DNA of 64,000 nt from Chryseobacterium daecheongense (GCF_003729955.1 NZ_RJTX01000001.1:1054001-1118000), one strand, 5' to 3'; counted from the first letter of the stretch, positions 54,253-63,225 are shown. Program-made: numbers and translations. The notes: a model not told the origin generated them from the letters alone.

Positions 54253-54885
54253 TTAATGGTTCAGCATATTATGAGCATAGTGAATACCCAATCCATACGA
54301 GCTGCCATATTTTTTCATCAAATTGGTCACAGGTACATACGTTTCCTGACGGGCCCAATCCCTTTGAAGTTCTAAAATATACTGAATGGACGTCAAAGGC
54401 TTTACTCCTGCATGAATCATTCTCTGAACTGCTCTTTCGTGCGCTTCATCACTTACATCTCCACAAGCATCGGTAATTACGTACACATCATAGTTTTCTT
54501 CGAGCGCTGACAATGCCGGTCCTACAATACATACTCCTGTCCATAGTCCTGCCAAAACAAGTTTCTGCTTCTGAGTTCCTACAATTGCTCTATAAGCAGC
54601 CTCATCCTCCCAGGTGTTCATTGTTGTCCTGTCTATGTAGTTTGAACTTGCTATGGGATATGCTTCTTCAATCTCAGGAAAAACCGGTCCTGAAAAACTC
54701 GCTTCAGCAACGGTTGTTACAATTGTCGGCACATTGAATATTTTAGATGCTCCGCAGACTACCGCTACATTATTGCGAAGCTCGTTCATGGAGATACTTT
54801 TTGTTGCAAAAGCCATTTGGCCTTCAAAATCGATTAATACAAGGGTGTGATTTTCCGGAGAAAGTAATTTGGTTGATGGTTTCAT
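54253..54885 (-). CDS. Isochorismatase-like (YcaC-type) hydrolase
   Basis: A 210-residue cysteine hydrolase. The catalytic Asp is in TLVLIDFEGQMAFATKS (~19) and the nucleophile Cys in LAGLWTGVCIVGPALSALEE (~117), with DACGDVSDEAHERAVQRMIH behind it. The family usually has a Lys before the Cys (as in YcaC); here the matching segment is RTTMNTWEDEAAYRAI, and I do not see it clearly. Such enzymes hydrolyse amide or vinyl-ether bonds. It is the first gene of a seven-gene co-directional run down to DUF1275. Confidence 0.82.
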   Translation of the reverse strand: MKPSTKLLSPENHTLVLIDFEGQMAFATKSISMNELRNNVAVVCGASKIFNVPTIVTTVAEASFSGPVFPEIEEAYPIASSNYIDRTTMNTWEDEAAYRAIVGTQKQKLVLAGLWTGVCIVGPALSALEENYDVYVITDACGDVSDEAHERAVQRMIHAGVKPLTSIQYILELQRDWARQETYVPVTNLMKKYGSSYGLGIHYAHNMLNH

Positions 54886-55006
54886 TAAAAATGTATTTAT
54901 TTGTTATTAAGTATATTCTATTGAATTACGCGGATTCGTAGATAATGGCTTGTTTCAGGATAATAAGTCAGAGGCCCAACTACCAGAAGACAGGCGGATA
55001 GAGAGC

Positions 55007-55933
55007 TTATTGTTTTAAAAATTTAATAAACTCAGCATTAAACTTATCTTTTTCTTCCAGGAATGAAGCATGTCCGCTATTATAAAAAGGCACCAGCTGT
55101 GATCCGGGAATAGCTTTATGCATTTGTTCCGCCAATGCAAAAGACACAATTTTGTCTTCCTTTGCATGTAGAATTAAAGTTGGAATTTTAATTTTGGGTA
55201 GATCACCTCTCAGATCTTCATCTCTCAGTGCAATTAATGCCTGCTCCATCGCATATGGAGATGATTGCATTTCGATATTGCTAAGCCAGGCTCCAATCCC
55301 GGGAGAAACAGATGTTGGAGAATAGACAAATTTTTCGCCTATGGCAGCCAATAATGCAGGTCTGTCATTATTATTCAATTCTATCCATTTCGAGATATCT
55401 TCTTTGGTAAAGAATGGATAAGGAAAATCATCTTTTTTGGTATGGCATGGTGCAGCCGCTGAAAATAAAGCCAGTTTGCTTACATGGGCACTGTTATATT
55501 TTGCAACGTAATGCAGGGCAATCGCACCTCCCATAGAATGTCCACCTAACGTGGCTTCCTTAATATCCAATTGATCCAGGACAGCTTTGATATCAGCTGC
55601 AAATTGGTCATAATTATACTTTCCATAAGGTTTATCTGACTGTCCGAACCCTCTCAAAGTGATTCCAATCACCCGATAACCTGCTTTAATAAGAGGATGA
55701 TATTGATATTCCCACGAAGCATCACTTAAAGGATATCCGTGAATCAAAACAACCGGTTTTCCTTCCCCTAGATCAGTAACATGAAGTCTGACATTGGGTT
55801 CAACTTCAATGTATTCTGCTCTTGCCTTTGCTTGTTTTCCCGTGTTATTTTCTTCTATTTTGCCTTCCTTATTACACGAAATAAGTAGAGTCGATAAAAA
55901 GATTCCAACACCGATCACTGATTTAATTTTCAT
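55007..55933 (-). CDS. Alpha/beta hydrolase lipoprotein (haloperoxidase-like)
   Basis: A 308-residue envelope-anchored hydrolase. The lipoprotein signal is VIGVGIFLSTLLISCNKEG. Catalytic features are KPVVLIHGYPLSDASW, LRGFGQSDKPYGKYNYDQ, GHSMGGAIAL (Ser ~134), an Asp in LILHAKEDKIV and His in NSGHASFLEEK. It resembles the cytoplasmic hydrolase at 41467-42288 and shares with it an upstream palindrome and a TGG..TGTGT element at similar spacing. It is a single-gene unit and is probably co-regulated by the sigma-54 activator at 42563-44146. Confidence 0.88.
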   Translation of the reverse strand: MKIKSVIGVGIFLSTLLISCNKEGKIEENNTGKQAKARAEYIEVEPNVRLHVTDLGEGKPVVLIHGYPLSDASWEYQYHPLIKAGYRVIGITLRGFGQSDKPYGKYNYDQFAADIKAVLDQLDIKEATLGGHSMGGAIALHYVAKYNSAHVSKLALFSAAAPCHTKKDDFPYPFFTKEDISKWIELNNNDRPALLAAIGEKFVYSPTSVSPGIGAWLSNIEMQSSPYAMEQALIALRDEDLRGDLPKIKIPTLILHAKEDKIVSFALAEQMHKAIPGSQLVPFYNSGHASFLEEKDKFNAEFIKFLKQ

Positions 55934-55969
55934 GATAAATATATTTAGAGATTTATTTTGATACCATTA

Positions 55970-55986
55970 TGCCAAAAACACAACCA
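55970..55986 (-). promoter_or_regulatory. Sigma-54-like promoter element, hydrolase 2
   Basis: Minus-strand TGGTTGTGTTTTTGGCA, 37 bp from ATG 55933; the counterpart of 42329-42345. It has the GG and GC pairs of sigma-54 promoters, one base wider apart than usual. Confidence 0.4.
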
Positions 55987-56037
55987 AAAAAAACAAGAAA
56001 CTGATTTTCAATTAGATAAATAAAACAAACACAAAAT

Positions 56038-56061
56038 AAAACTATGATATATCGTAGTTTT
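56038..56061. promoter_or_regulatory. 24-bp near-perfect palindrome (candidate activator site)
   Basis: Arms AAAACTATGATA and TATCGTAGTTTT pair with a single mismatch. The core CTATGATATATCGTAG matches the site at 42398-42413. Its centre is about 90 bp upstream of the expected transcription start, a usual place for a sigma-54 enhancer site. Confidence 0.55.
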
Positions 56062-56281
56062 ATTATAGCTATCTAAAATTCTATATAAAATTCATGAAGA
56101 AATGTGGTGGAACCCAAAGAGATTGGAATGATAGCTTAAGGATATGAAACACTATATTCCACCCTACCTTTACAAGAAGAAAAAAGAGCGAAAGGCTATC
56201 TTTTAAATGAAAATTTCTGAAATGATTGATTTTTAAAAACAGTGCGAGCCAAGGCAGGCTAACTTTGCAATAAGAATATAA

Positions 56282-57712
56282 TTAGTGCTGGTGTACTGTG
56301 GATTTATTTAGTACATTTCTTGATTTGGGCTTCATCAGCATCACACACCCACCTGCAAGCAGGAACAGCAATCCCGTAAGGATAATGACTGATGAAGGAT
56401 TGCCATTCAGGAAAGTCTTGTAAATAAATCCGAAAGAAACAGTCTGTATCAGCATCGGTATTACAATCATCATATTGATAACGCCCATATAAACGCCTCT
56501 TTTTTTCGGGGGAATCGATGGAGAAACCATGGAATAAGGCAACCCCATCATGGATGCCCAGCCTATTCCCAAAGCGACCATTGGAAGCAGGATAAGGTAT
56601 TCATTCTTAATGAATGGCAGTGTCATTATCCCTAATCCTGTGATGCACAGACAGAAAATATAGGTATTTTTAGAAGTGAATTTTTTGGCAAAAGGCACCA
56701 GCAACAAGGCCGAAATCATCGTTACGATATTGTAGGAACCATTCATCAGTCCGGTCTGCCCTACAGCCACCTCTACCATGTGAAGTACATTTTTTGCCCA
56801 GGACATATCTTTTTCTGCTACGGAAACACCACTTTTTGCCAGCGCAATGATTTTGCTGGCCTTTTGCTCATCGTTTTCAGAAATTCCGTAAAGCGACCAC
56901 TTGAGCATTGGTGTGATGAACTGCCAATAGCAGAACAATGCATACCACTGGAACACATATACCAAAGCCAGCTGCCAAAGTAATTTCGGCATGTCGCGTA
57001 TCGCAGAAAAGATTTCGATAAATGGTGTAAAAAAATGGCTTTCTTCCTTTGATTTTCTGAGTTCTTCCAGCTCTTCATCAGATGGCGGAATTTCAGGTGT
57101 TTTGTAAACCGACCATACAACTGATGCAATAGAACAAAAAGATCCCAGGAAAAAAGAATAATAGACCCAAACAGGAATACCGCCACCGGAAGCATTACCA
57201 CCGAGATATTTCTGAAAAATAAACAAGGATAGATTCGCCAGGGTAATCCCCGCTCCTACAAAAAGACTCTGCATCTGAAATCCGAAAGTCTGCTGCTCGT
57301 GTGGAAGTTTGTCCGCAATGAAAGCACGGTAAGGTTCCATCGCGGTATTATTGGCGGCATCCAGAATCCAAAGCAATCCGACGGCCATCCAAATGGCGGA
57401 ACTGAAAGGAAACAAAAATAAGGCGATACTGCAAAAAATGGCTCCCAAAAGAAAAAACGGTTTTCTGCGCCCCCATTTCGGGCTCCAGGTTTTATCGCTG
57501 ATGGCACCAATTAATGGCTGGATCAGCAATCCTGTAATAGGACCGGCAAGATTCAGGATGGGAAGCTGCTCTGCGTGCGCCCCAAGAAAAGTATATATCG
57601 GGTTTACCGCAGTCTGCTGCAATCCAAAGCTGTATTGTATTCCGAAAAAGCCGACATTCATGTTCCAGATTTGCCAAAAGCTGAGATGCGGGATTATTTT
57701 TTTTGTTGTCAT
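56282..57712 (-). CDS. SLC45/SUT-like sugar:cation symporter (MFS)
   Basis: A 476-residue permease with 12 predicted helices. IQYSFGLQQTAVNPIYTFLG, GPITGLLIQPLIGAISDKTW and PKWGRRKPFFLLG (~80) match the GPH/SLC45 branch that includes plant sucrose transporters, whose hallmark is GPI.GL.VQP.VG..SD followed by GRR.P. It should import a disaccharide such as sucrose with protons or cations. It is the last gene of a minus-strand unit (receptor, GH100-like enzyme, kinase, transporter), 53 bp after the kinase. Confidence 0.85.
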   Translation of the reverse strand: MTTKKIIPHLSFWQIWNMNVGFFGIQYSFGLQQTAVNPIYTFLGAHAEQLPILNLAGPITGLLIQPLIGAISDKTWSPKWGRRKPFFLLGAIFCSIALFLFPFSSAIWMAVGLLWILDAANNTAMEPYRAFIADKLPHEQQTFGFQMQSLFVGAGITLANLSLFIFQKYLGGNASGGGIPVWVYYSFFLGSFCSIASVVWSVYKTPEIPPSDEELEELRKSKEESHFFTPFIEIFSAIRDMPKLLWQLALVYVFQWYALFCYWQFITPMLKWSLYGISENDEQKASKIIALAKSGVSVAEKDMSWAKNVLHMVEVAVGQTGLMNGSYNIVTMISALLLVPFAKKFTSKNTYIFCLCITGLGIMTLPFIKNEYLILLPMVALGIGWASMMGLPYSMVSPSIPPKKRGVYMGVINMMIVIPMLIQTVSFGFIYKTFLNGNPSSVIILTGLLFLLAGGCVMLMKPKSRNVLNKSTVHQH

Positions 57713-57765
57713 AGTTTATTTTCCTTTGAGAGAATCAAGAGGGTAAAGCACAATTAAATCTATTT

Positions 57766-58410
57766 TTACTTCAGTAAAAGCTCGTAATTTTTTCCAAGAA
57801 CCAAATCTGCTTTTTCTTTGAATTTTTTAATAATCTGATGCTCTATCTCCAGCACCTGTTCTACAAAATCGCTCTTTTCGTCGCGGTTTCTGCTCATCCG
57901 GTTTTCATAGGTATCCTTGTAATTTCTATCGATGAAAATTTTAAAATCAAAATCATCAATCTCCAGAATGTATGTTCCTTCTACGATAAGAACCTTGTAA
58001 TCTAATGTATCTATCTCTTCATCTGCAATTCTGTTCTCATTGTAATGTACCAGAGGTTTTTCTATAATTCTTTTTCCGTTTTTAAAGTCGGAAATATTCT
58101 GGGAAAGCTTTGCCAAATCGACTTCTTGTATTCCTACGTTTCCTATGGATTCCAGGCGATTTTCGTGATTGCTCTTTGGTGGAAGTTTAAAATAATCATC
58201 CATTTGCCACACCAGGCTTTTGAAATTATTTTCGTTTAAAATCTTCTGAAGTGCAAAAGCGGTCACAGATTTGCCGCTTCCGCTTTCTCCTGCAATTCCT
58301 ATGATGAGTTTGTGTTTATTTTTTAATGGCAATCTTACATTCAGTATTTCAAATATTTCTTTACCTATTGCCAAATGCTTTTCTTTAAGTTCTATTATAT
58401 CTCCAATCAT
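57766..58410 (-). CDS. Uridine-kinase-like P-loop kinase
   Basis: A 214-residue protein of the uridine kinase/phosphoribulokinase superfamily: Walker A GIAGESGSGKSVTAFALQ (~39-55), WQMDDYFKLPPKSNHENRLE at the acceptor-binding position, and VLIVEGTYILEIDDFDFKIF as Walker B-like strand. The position inside a sugar operon hints at a sugar or nucleoside acceptor rather than bulk pyrimidine salvage; the substrate is not readable. 25 bp after the GH100-like gene. Confidence 0.82.
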   Translation of the reverse strand: MIGDIIELKEKHLAIGKEIFEILNVRLPLKNKHKLIIGIAGESGSGKSVTAFALQKILNENNFKSLVWQMDDYFKLPPKSNHENRLESIGNVGIQEVDLAKLSQNISDFKNGKRIIEKPLVHYNENRIADEEIDTLDYKVLIVEGTYILEIDDFDFKIFIDRNYKDTYENRMSRNRDEKSDFVEQVLEIEHQIIKKFKEKADLVLGKNYELLLK

Positions 58411-58435
58411 TTTATTCTTTCTTAATTTATTCTTT

Positions 58436-59563
58436 CTATTTTTCCAGAGTCATCATCAGATATCCTGAGGCCGAAAAGCACAATTGGTCAGTTCCCAGTG
58501 GCAGGAGTTTATCGCTAGAATAATATTCCCTGAAATGAAAGCCTTTTTCCTGCATCAACTGTTCGTACTGTGAAAGTATCTTTCCGGGGATCTCTGCCCA
58601 TCCTTTTCTCTTAAGTCCCAAACAAAGCCAACCCAGAAATATAGGCCAGGAACCACCATTGTGGAAATGGTGTGGTTCGTTTTTGAAGCTGTAGCTGTAG
58701 TTGTTTTCCAGAAGTTTCCAGTCGTAATCACCGGGATAAATCACTGGATAGAACACCGGAAGCATCCAATGTCCGAATTGTGTATGCAAATCTTCCAAAA
58801 ATTCTGAGAAAGCTTCAAAATTCAATTCAAAATCTAAAAGAATTGCCAAAGCATTTCCTGCAAGGTCGAAACGCACGTCGTAGCCATTGGCATTCAGCGA
58901 AGCCCAGAAATAGGGTTTAAATTCGGTTTTGGAATAAGCTGTTTCGTGGTATTTTGGTGCTGATAAATCGTTCTTGTAAAAATTTTCCTGAATTAAATTT
59001 CGTATATATACAGCCTGATCTTGCAGTTCATTGCTTTGATATAATTCTGCTGCATTTTTCAAGGCCCAATAGCGAAGTACATTGTCGTAAAGTGTATACC
59101 CCGAAGTTACATATTCGTCCGCCCAATTGCCACCAAGCGGACTGTAGACCAATCCTCTCTGATTATATTCCCAGGTTTTGAGACAGGAAAGTGCTTTGAA
59201 AATTTTGTCTTCCAACCGTTGTTTTAACTCTGCTTTTTGATAAATTTTTAAATATTCACAGGTAACAACAATCCACCAGGTTGTGGCATCGGTCCTGCCG
59301 ACGTGTGTTCCGTAGCTCGCTCTGTCATTAACAACATTAGACGGAATCTGCCCGTTTTCTGCCTGATGTTTGGCAAGCGTAAGAATGGATTTTTCCAAGC
59401 CTGCAAGAATCTCTTCATCATTGATCAGGATTCCGGCATAGCCTGTCATCATTGAATCCCTTGCCCAAACTCGGGTATAGTTGTCCCTTTGCTGTGCTGA
59501 TGCTAAAATACCTTCTGCTGTAATCGCTTTCCTGATGATTTCTATAGCTTCCTGTCGATACAT
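58436..59563 (-). CDS. GH100-like invertase / (alpha/alpha)6-barrel glycosidase
   Basis: A 375-residue cytoplasmic enzyme without signal peptide. RDNYTRVWARDSMMTGYAGI (~27-46), HVGRTDATTWWIVVTCEYLK (Asp ~93) and NEPHHFHNGGSWPIFLGWLC (~293-312) match the neutral/alkaline invertase group (GH100), whose plant and cyanobacterial members have RV..RD, D-x-x-WW and YHNGGSWP. By that analogy it splits sucrose into glucose and fructose after import. A glycogen-debranching-like activity is the main alternative. It is 59 bp behind the TonB receptor gene and ahead of the kinase and transporter. Confidence 0.78.
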   Translation of the reverse strand: MYRQEAIEIIRKAITAEGILASAQQRDNYTRVWARDSMMTGYAGILINDEEILAGLEKSILTLAKHQAENGQIPSNVVNDRASYGTHVGRTDATTWWIVVTCEYLKIYQKAELKQRLEDKIFKALSCLKTWEYNQRGLVYSPLGGNWADEYVTSGYTLYDNVLRYWALKNAAELYQSNELQDQAVYIRNLIQENFYKNDLSAPKYHETAYSKTEFKPYFWASLNANGYDVRFDLAGNALAILLDFELNFEAFSEFLEDLHTQFGHWMLPVFYPVIYPGDYDWKLLENNYSYSFKNEPHHFHNGGSWPIFLGWLCLGLKRKGWAEIPGKILSQYEQLMQEKGFHFREYYSSDKLLPLGTDQLCFSASGYLMMTLEK

Positions 59564-59622
59564 ATATGTAGGTTTTAATAAAGCGGAATAGTAATTAGTT
59601 GGTTTCGCTTTTTATAAATTAT

Positions 59623-62034
59623 TTACAAATCAAATTTCACACTCACGCTGTAGCTGGCACCCGGAAGTGTTCTCGCTCTCACGATTCCGTTCCCACCGGC
59701 AATGGAACCTTCTTCTGCCTCTGTTACCGCAATGGTATTGAAAATATTATTAGCATTCAAACTTACAGAAAGGTTTTTGAGTACCTGATAAGAAACATAC
59801 GGATTGACGATAGCATAACCCGGCATTACCAATTTGTTGTTATCCTGAGTGAACGCTTTGGTAGCACCAATCAGGTAGAATCCTACATTGAACTTGTCTG
59901 CATTGAAGTTAGGATTCACAGAATACATCAATTTCGGCGTTCTTCTCGGCATATTTCCGATGATTGTAGGGTCTATGGCATTTTTGATTTCTGCATGGGT
60001 ATAAGTAAGACCTGCCTTCACATCTAATCCCTTGGTGATTTTGTAATAACCGTCCAATTCTACTCCAAAAGACTGGTATTTGTTTTCCGTTTTTCTCTGA
60101 GTGGTTGCTTCGTAATTGGCTTCTTTGGTTCCGGCATAGAACAAGGTAGTGTTAAGGAAATATCCTGAGCCTCTTAGTTTATATCCGGCTTCCACCTGAT
60201 TAACCTTGTTTACTTTCACGGCATCCAAAGCTGGGTCGTCATTATTCGTATAATTGTAATCGGAGAACAGAATCCTGTCTGCAGATGCGCTTCCGCCTTG
60301 GCTCACTCTTGCGAAAACGGCATTCTTGTTGTTCAAAGCATAGTTAGCACCCACTGAATATCCGAAAATTCCATATCTGTAATTTACAGGAACATTAATG
60401 TTATCATTGGAACCAACCATCTGTTCAGGAATGTCAATCACGCCGTTTCCGTTCATATCAAGGCTGGTGTAAGTGACCGTGGCTCCTGAAAAATAACCTG
60501 ATACTTTTCCAATGTCATATCTTGCCCCTGCATCGATGGTTAATTTGTCTGTTGCGTTGATTTCCACCTGAGCGTGCGGAGCGGTAATATCATATTTCGT
60601 GTTATAGTCTCTTTTCAGGTTGCCCCAGTCTTTCATTCCGTAGTTAAGCAAACCATGGTCGGTAATGTACTCTCCGGACGTATTTTTCACATCAACTAAT
60701 CTTGCATTTTTATCGTTGACCTCCTGCAAATAATTGTTCCACATCCAGGACATATTGATGTTCTGGAAAGATTTGTACAATCCGGCGTTGAATTTCACAC
60801 CATCCCATTTTTTGCTGATATTAAAGTCATTCACAAAATTATTGAAGTTATTCAGCTTTACATTGAAAAGGGCAATTTTCATATAGTTTGCATTCATATC
60901 AACCTGCGTATTGGTTCCTGCATAGACTGCGCTTCCGAAATTGGTAAAATTAGCCGCATTGAAGAAGTCGCTTCCTTTGCTTACGCTTGCGGGGAAAGGT
61001 GCTACAAACTGTCCGCTATTGGCTGCATATCTGATTTTTTCTTCCAGTTTCCAACCTTCGCCCAGGTTATAATTGAATTCTGCACCGATAACTTTTGATA
61101 AAGAATGCATCCCATCCGAAACATCGGTATTGAAGATATTGCCATCATTTCCTAACGTCCTGTCGTGCTGCAGATTGATGGTTTGCAAAGCTCCTGTAAG
61201 AATATTATAGTTGGGCAGTGAAGACCATTTCGGATCACCATCCGTTCCTGTAACGCCAACAGGCATCGGCATATAAGCTGCGGTTCTGTCGTCCAGCAAT
61301 TTGGCATACACACGGAAGCTTCCCTTTTCAAACTTTTTAAGCAAAGAAAGTCTGAACTGGCCGCCGTTGTTGGAATTGAATCCTGTTTTTCTTGGCCCGT
61401 CCCCAATTCTGTAAAAGCCTCCTACTGCCATATAAGTGTCATCGCCTATTTTGGTTCCGTAATCGAAATCGGTTCTGTAATTTTTATAGTTAAGTCCCAT
61501 CTGTTGGGTAATGCTTCCGCCTTCTTTCTCTCCGGTCTTGGTAATAAAGTTAATAATCCCCGCAGGAGAGTTGCTTGCAAATACAGAAGCCGAACCTCCT
61601 CTGAGCGCTTCTACTCTGGACACGAACGAGTCAAATCTTGTAAACTGGTCCTGGGTTCCGAAAGCAATGTCCCCAAACTGCATTACCGGGAGCCCATCTT
61701 CCTGAATCAGTAAATATCTGGAGCCACCGGCTGAAACAGGAACCCCTCTCACCGTAATGTTGGAGTTACCCTCCCCTCCGGAAGATTCTGAACGGATTCC
61801 CGGAATGGTACGGAAAATCTCTGCGGTAGTTCTTGGCGCAGCATTTTCTATATCTTTCATTTTTAATGTGGAGATAGAAGTACTGGTCTTGATGGACGCT
61901 TTAGGATTGGAGTTTCCTGTAATCACCACTTCATCAATTGTTTTATCTCTTGCTACCGTATCATTTACTGTTGTCTGCGAAAACATAAAGGCCGCAGTAT
62001 TCATCGCACCGAAAACCAGTAATTTAGTAAACAT
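59623..62034 (-). CDS. TonB-dependent receptor of the sugar locus
   Basis: 803 residues from ATG 62034 (MFTKLLVFGAMNTAAFMFSQ), four codons inside the longest frame. After the signal peptide comes a TonB-box-like start (DKTIDEVVITGNSNP), the plug (TTAEIFRTIPGIRSESSGGE; ITVRGVPVSAGGSRYLLIQE; SPAGIINFITKTG) and a barrel that ends VSVKFDL. No STN domain. In layout it resembles FhuA/siderophore-type rather than SusC receptors, and no SusD follows. It is first in the sugar operon, with a LacI-type operator 107 bp upstream of its start. Confidence 0.9.
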   Translation of the reverse strand: MFTKLLVFGAMNTAAFMFSQTTVNDTVARDKTIDEVVITGNSNPKASIKTSTSISTLKMKDIENAAPRTTAEIFRTIPGIRSESSGGEGNSNITVRGVPVSAGGSRYLLIQEDGLPVMQFGDIAFGTQDQFTRFDSFVSRVEALRGGSASVFASNSPAGIINFITKTGEKEGGSITQQMGLNYKNYRTDFDYGTKIGDDTYMAVGGFYRIGDGPRKTGFNSNNGGQFRLSLLKKFEKGSFRVYAKLLDDRTAAYMPMPVGVTGTDGDPKWSSLPNYNILTGALQTINLQHDRTLGNDGNIFNTDVSDGMHSLSKVIGAEFNYNLGEGWKLEEKIRYAANSGQFVAPFPASVSKGSDFFNAANFTNFGSAVYAGTNTQVDMNANYMKIALFNVKLNNFNNFVNDFNISKKWDGVKFNAGLYKSFQNINMSWMWNNYLQEVNDKNARLVDVKNTSGEYITDHGLLNYGMKDWGNLKRDYNTKYDITAPHAQVEINATDKLTIDAGARYDIGKVSGYFSGATVTYTSLDMNGNGVIDIPEQMVGSNDNINVPVNYRYGIFGYSVGANYALNNKNAVFARVSQGGSASADRILFSDYNYTNNDDPALDAVKVNKVNQVEAGYKLRGSGYFLNTTLFYAGTKEANYEATTQRKTENKYQSFGVELDGYYKITKGLDVKAGLTYTHAEIKNAIDPTIIGNMPRRTPKLMYSVNPNFNADKFNVGFYLIGATKAFTQDNNKLVMPGYAIVNPYVSYQVLKNLSVSLNANNIFNTIAVTEAEEGSIAGGNGIVRARTLPGASYSVSVKFDL

Positions 62035-62140
62035 CTTTGATTCCATATTTTTATGAAGTTTTTTTGTTATGGGTTAAAAGTATTTTTTTTAAGATATCAA
62101 AAATGCAGTTTGAATATTATATTAATTCTACGTTAATATC

Positions 62141-62160
62141 AACCGATTGCGCAATCGGTT
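62141..62160. promoter_or_regulatory. Perfect 20-bp LacI-type operator
   Basis: AACCGATTGCGCAATCGGTT is fully self-complementary with a central CG, the LacI/GalR operator pattern. It lies between the divergent receptor and LacI genes and should control both. Confidence 0.8.
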
Positions 62161-62182
62161 GCGGTTAATAACAAAATTTTAT

Positions 62183-62230
62183 TTTAACGTTTTGTTAACT
62201 TTTAATCCTTTATATTTAACGTTTTTTAAC
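62183..62230. repeat. Two tandem TTTAACGTTTT repeats before lacI
   Basis: TTTAACGTTTTGTTAAC at 62183-62199 and TTTAACGTTTTTTAAC at 62215-62230 are in direct orientation, 32 bp apart (about three helical turns), between the operator and the LacI start. A second regulatory site is possible. Confidence 0.45.
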
Positions 62231-62289
62231 GATTAAAACAACCAAAATCATTACTAAATTATCCCAAAAATATGCTCTATTAACCCAAA

Positions 62290-63225
62290 ATGAAAAGAAT
62301 CACTATAAAGGACATTGCAAAAATGCTTAATATCAGCACCTCCACGGTGTCTCGAGCGCTTAAAAACCATCCGGACATCAGCGACTCCGTAAAACAGCGT
62401 GTGAAGGAGGTTGCAGATACTTTTAACTATGTCCCGAATGACTTTGCCATTAACTTCAGGAAAAAATCATCAAAGGTTATCGGGCTTATCATCCCGGAAA
62501 TTTCGATGTTTTTTATTCCTTCTATTATTAAAGGGATTTCTTCTGTGCTGCACTCGGAAGGGTATAACTTTTTTGTGCTTTCTTCGGAAGAATCTTTAGG
62601 TATGGAAGAAGAAAACCTGCTTACCTGCATCAACTCAAGGGTAGATGGCATCCTAATTTCTCTCAGCAGACAGACGAAAGACCTCAGCCATTTCAATAAA
62701 ATTAAAGAGCTGGAACTTCCGTTGGTTATTTTTGATAAGACCATTCCGCAAAATATATTTGAAGAGGTGATATTTGACAATAGGCTTTATGCACAGACTG
62801 CTGCCCAAAAGCTCATAACAGCTGGCTGTAAAAATATTATTGCTATTTTCGGTGATGAAAACCTGGAAATATCACAAGCCCGGAAAAATTATTTCTTAGA
62901 GGTTATTGATAAGCATAAAGATGTAAAGTGTAAGGTCATCTACTGCGATTCCGCCGATATGGTAAAGGAGAAAATGAGCATCATCCTTGATTATGAAGAT
63001 TTCGACGGTTATTTTGTGATGAGTGACGAAACACTAGCCGGATTGCACAGTTCACTTGTTAACAAAAAAACGGCTTCCTCAAAAGCCAAGGTCGTCGCTA
63101 TTACAGAGGGTATTCTCCCCAAATATCTGGACGACTCCTATGAATGTATCATTAATGATGGCTTCGAAATGGGAAAAACGGCTGCGATGAAATTATTGAC
63201 AATCATAAAAAATCAACCTGCTTAA
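62290..63225 (+). CDS. LacI/GalR-family transcriptional regulator
   Basis: A 311-residue repressor. The DNA-binding part is TIKDIAKMLNISTSTVSRAL (residues 4-23) and LKNHPDISDSVKQRVKEVAD with the hinge helix FNYVPNDFAINFRKKSS; the rest is a periplasmic-binding-protein-like sensor (VIGLIIPEISMFFIPSIIKG; RVDGILISLSRQTKD; FDGYFVMSDETLAGL). It is slightly shorter than typical LacI proteins. It is divergent from the sugar operon, with a perfect operator in between, so it very likely represses that operon and itself until the sugar or a derivative binds. Confidence 0.93.
   Translation: MKRITIKDIAKMLNISTSTVSRALKNHPDISDSVKQRVKEVADTFNYVPNDFAINFRKKSSKVIGLIIPEISMFFIPSIIKGISSVLHSEGYNFFVLSSEESLGMEEENLLTCINSRVDGILISLSRQTKDLSHFNKIKELELPLVIFDKTIPQNIFEEVIFDNRLYAQTAAQKLITAGCKNIIAIFGDENLEISQARKNYFLEVIDKHKDVKCKVIYCDSADMVKEKMSIILDYEDFDGYFVMSDETLAGLHSSLVNKKTASSKAKVVAITEGILPKYLDDSYECIINDGFEMGKTAAMKLLTIIKNQPA

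Larger units (their letters stand above)
55934..56281. other. Intergenic region with hydrolase 2 promoter and palindrome
   Basis: A 348-bp gap with no convincing gene. It holds the sigma-54-like element (55970-55986) and the palindrome (56038-56061). Beyond 56062 I see only AT-rich sequence and a 4-bp hairpin (AGCC/GGCT) behind the transporter stop at 56282. Confidence 0.5.

Noticed and set aside
62427..62780. Minus-strand 117-codon frame inside lacI
   Set aside because: Fully antisense to a clear LacI-family coding region, with no recognisable domain.
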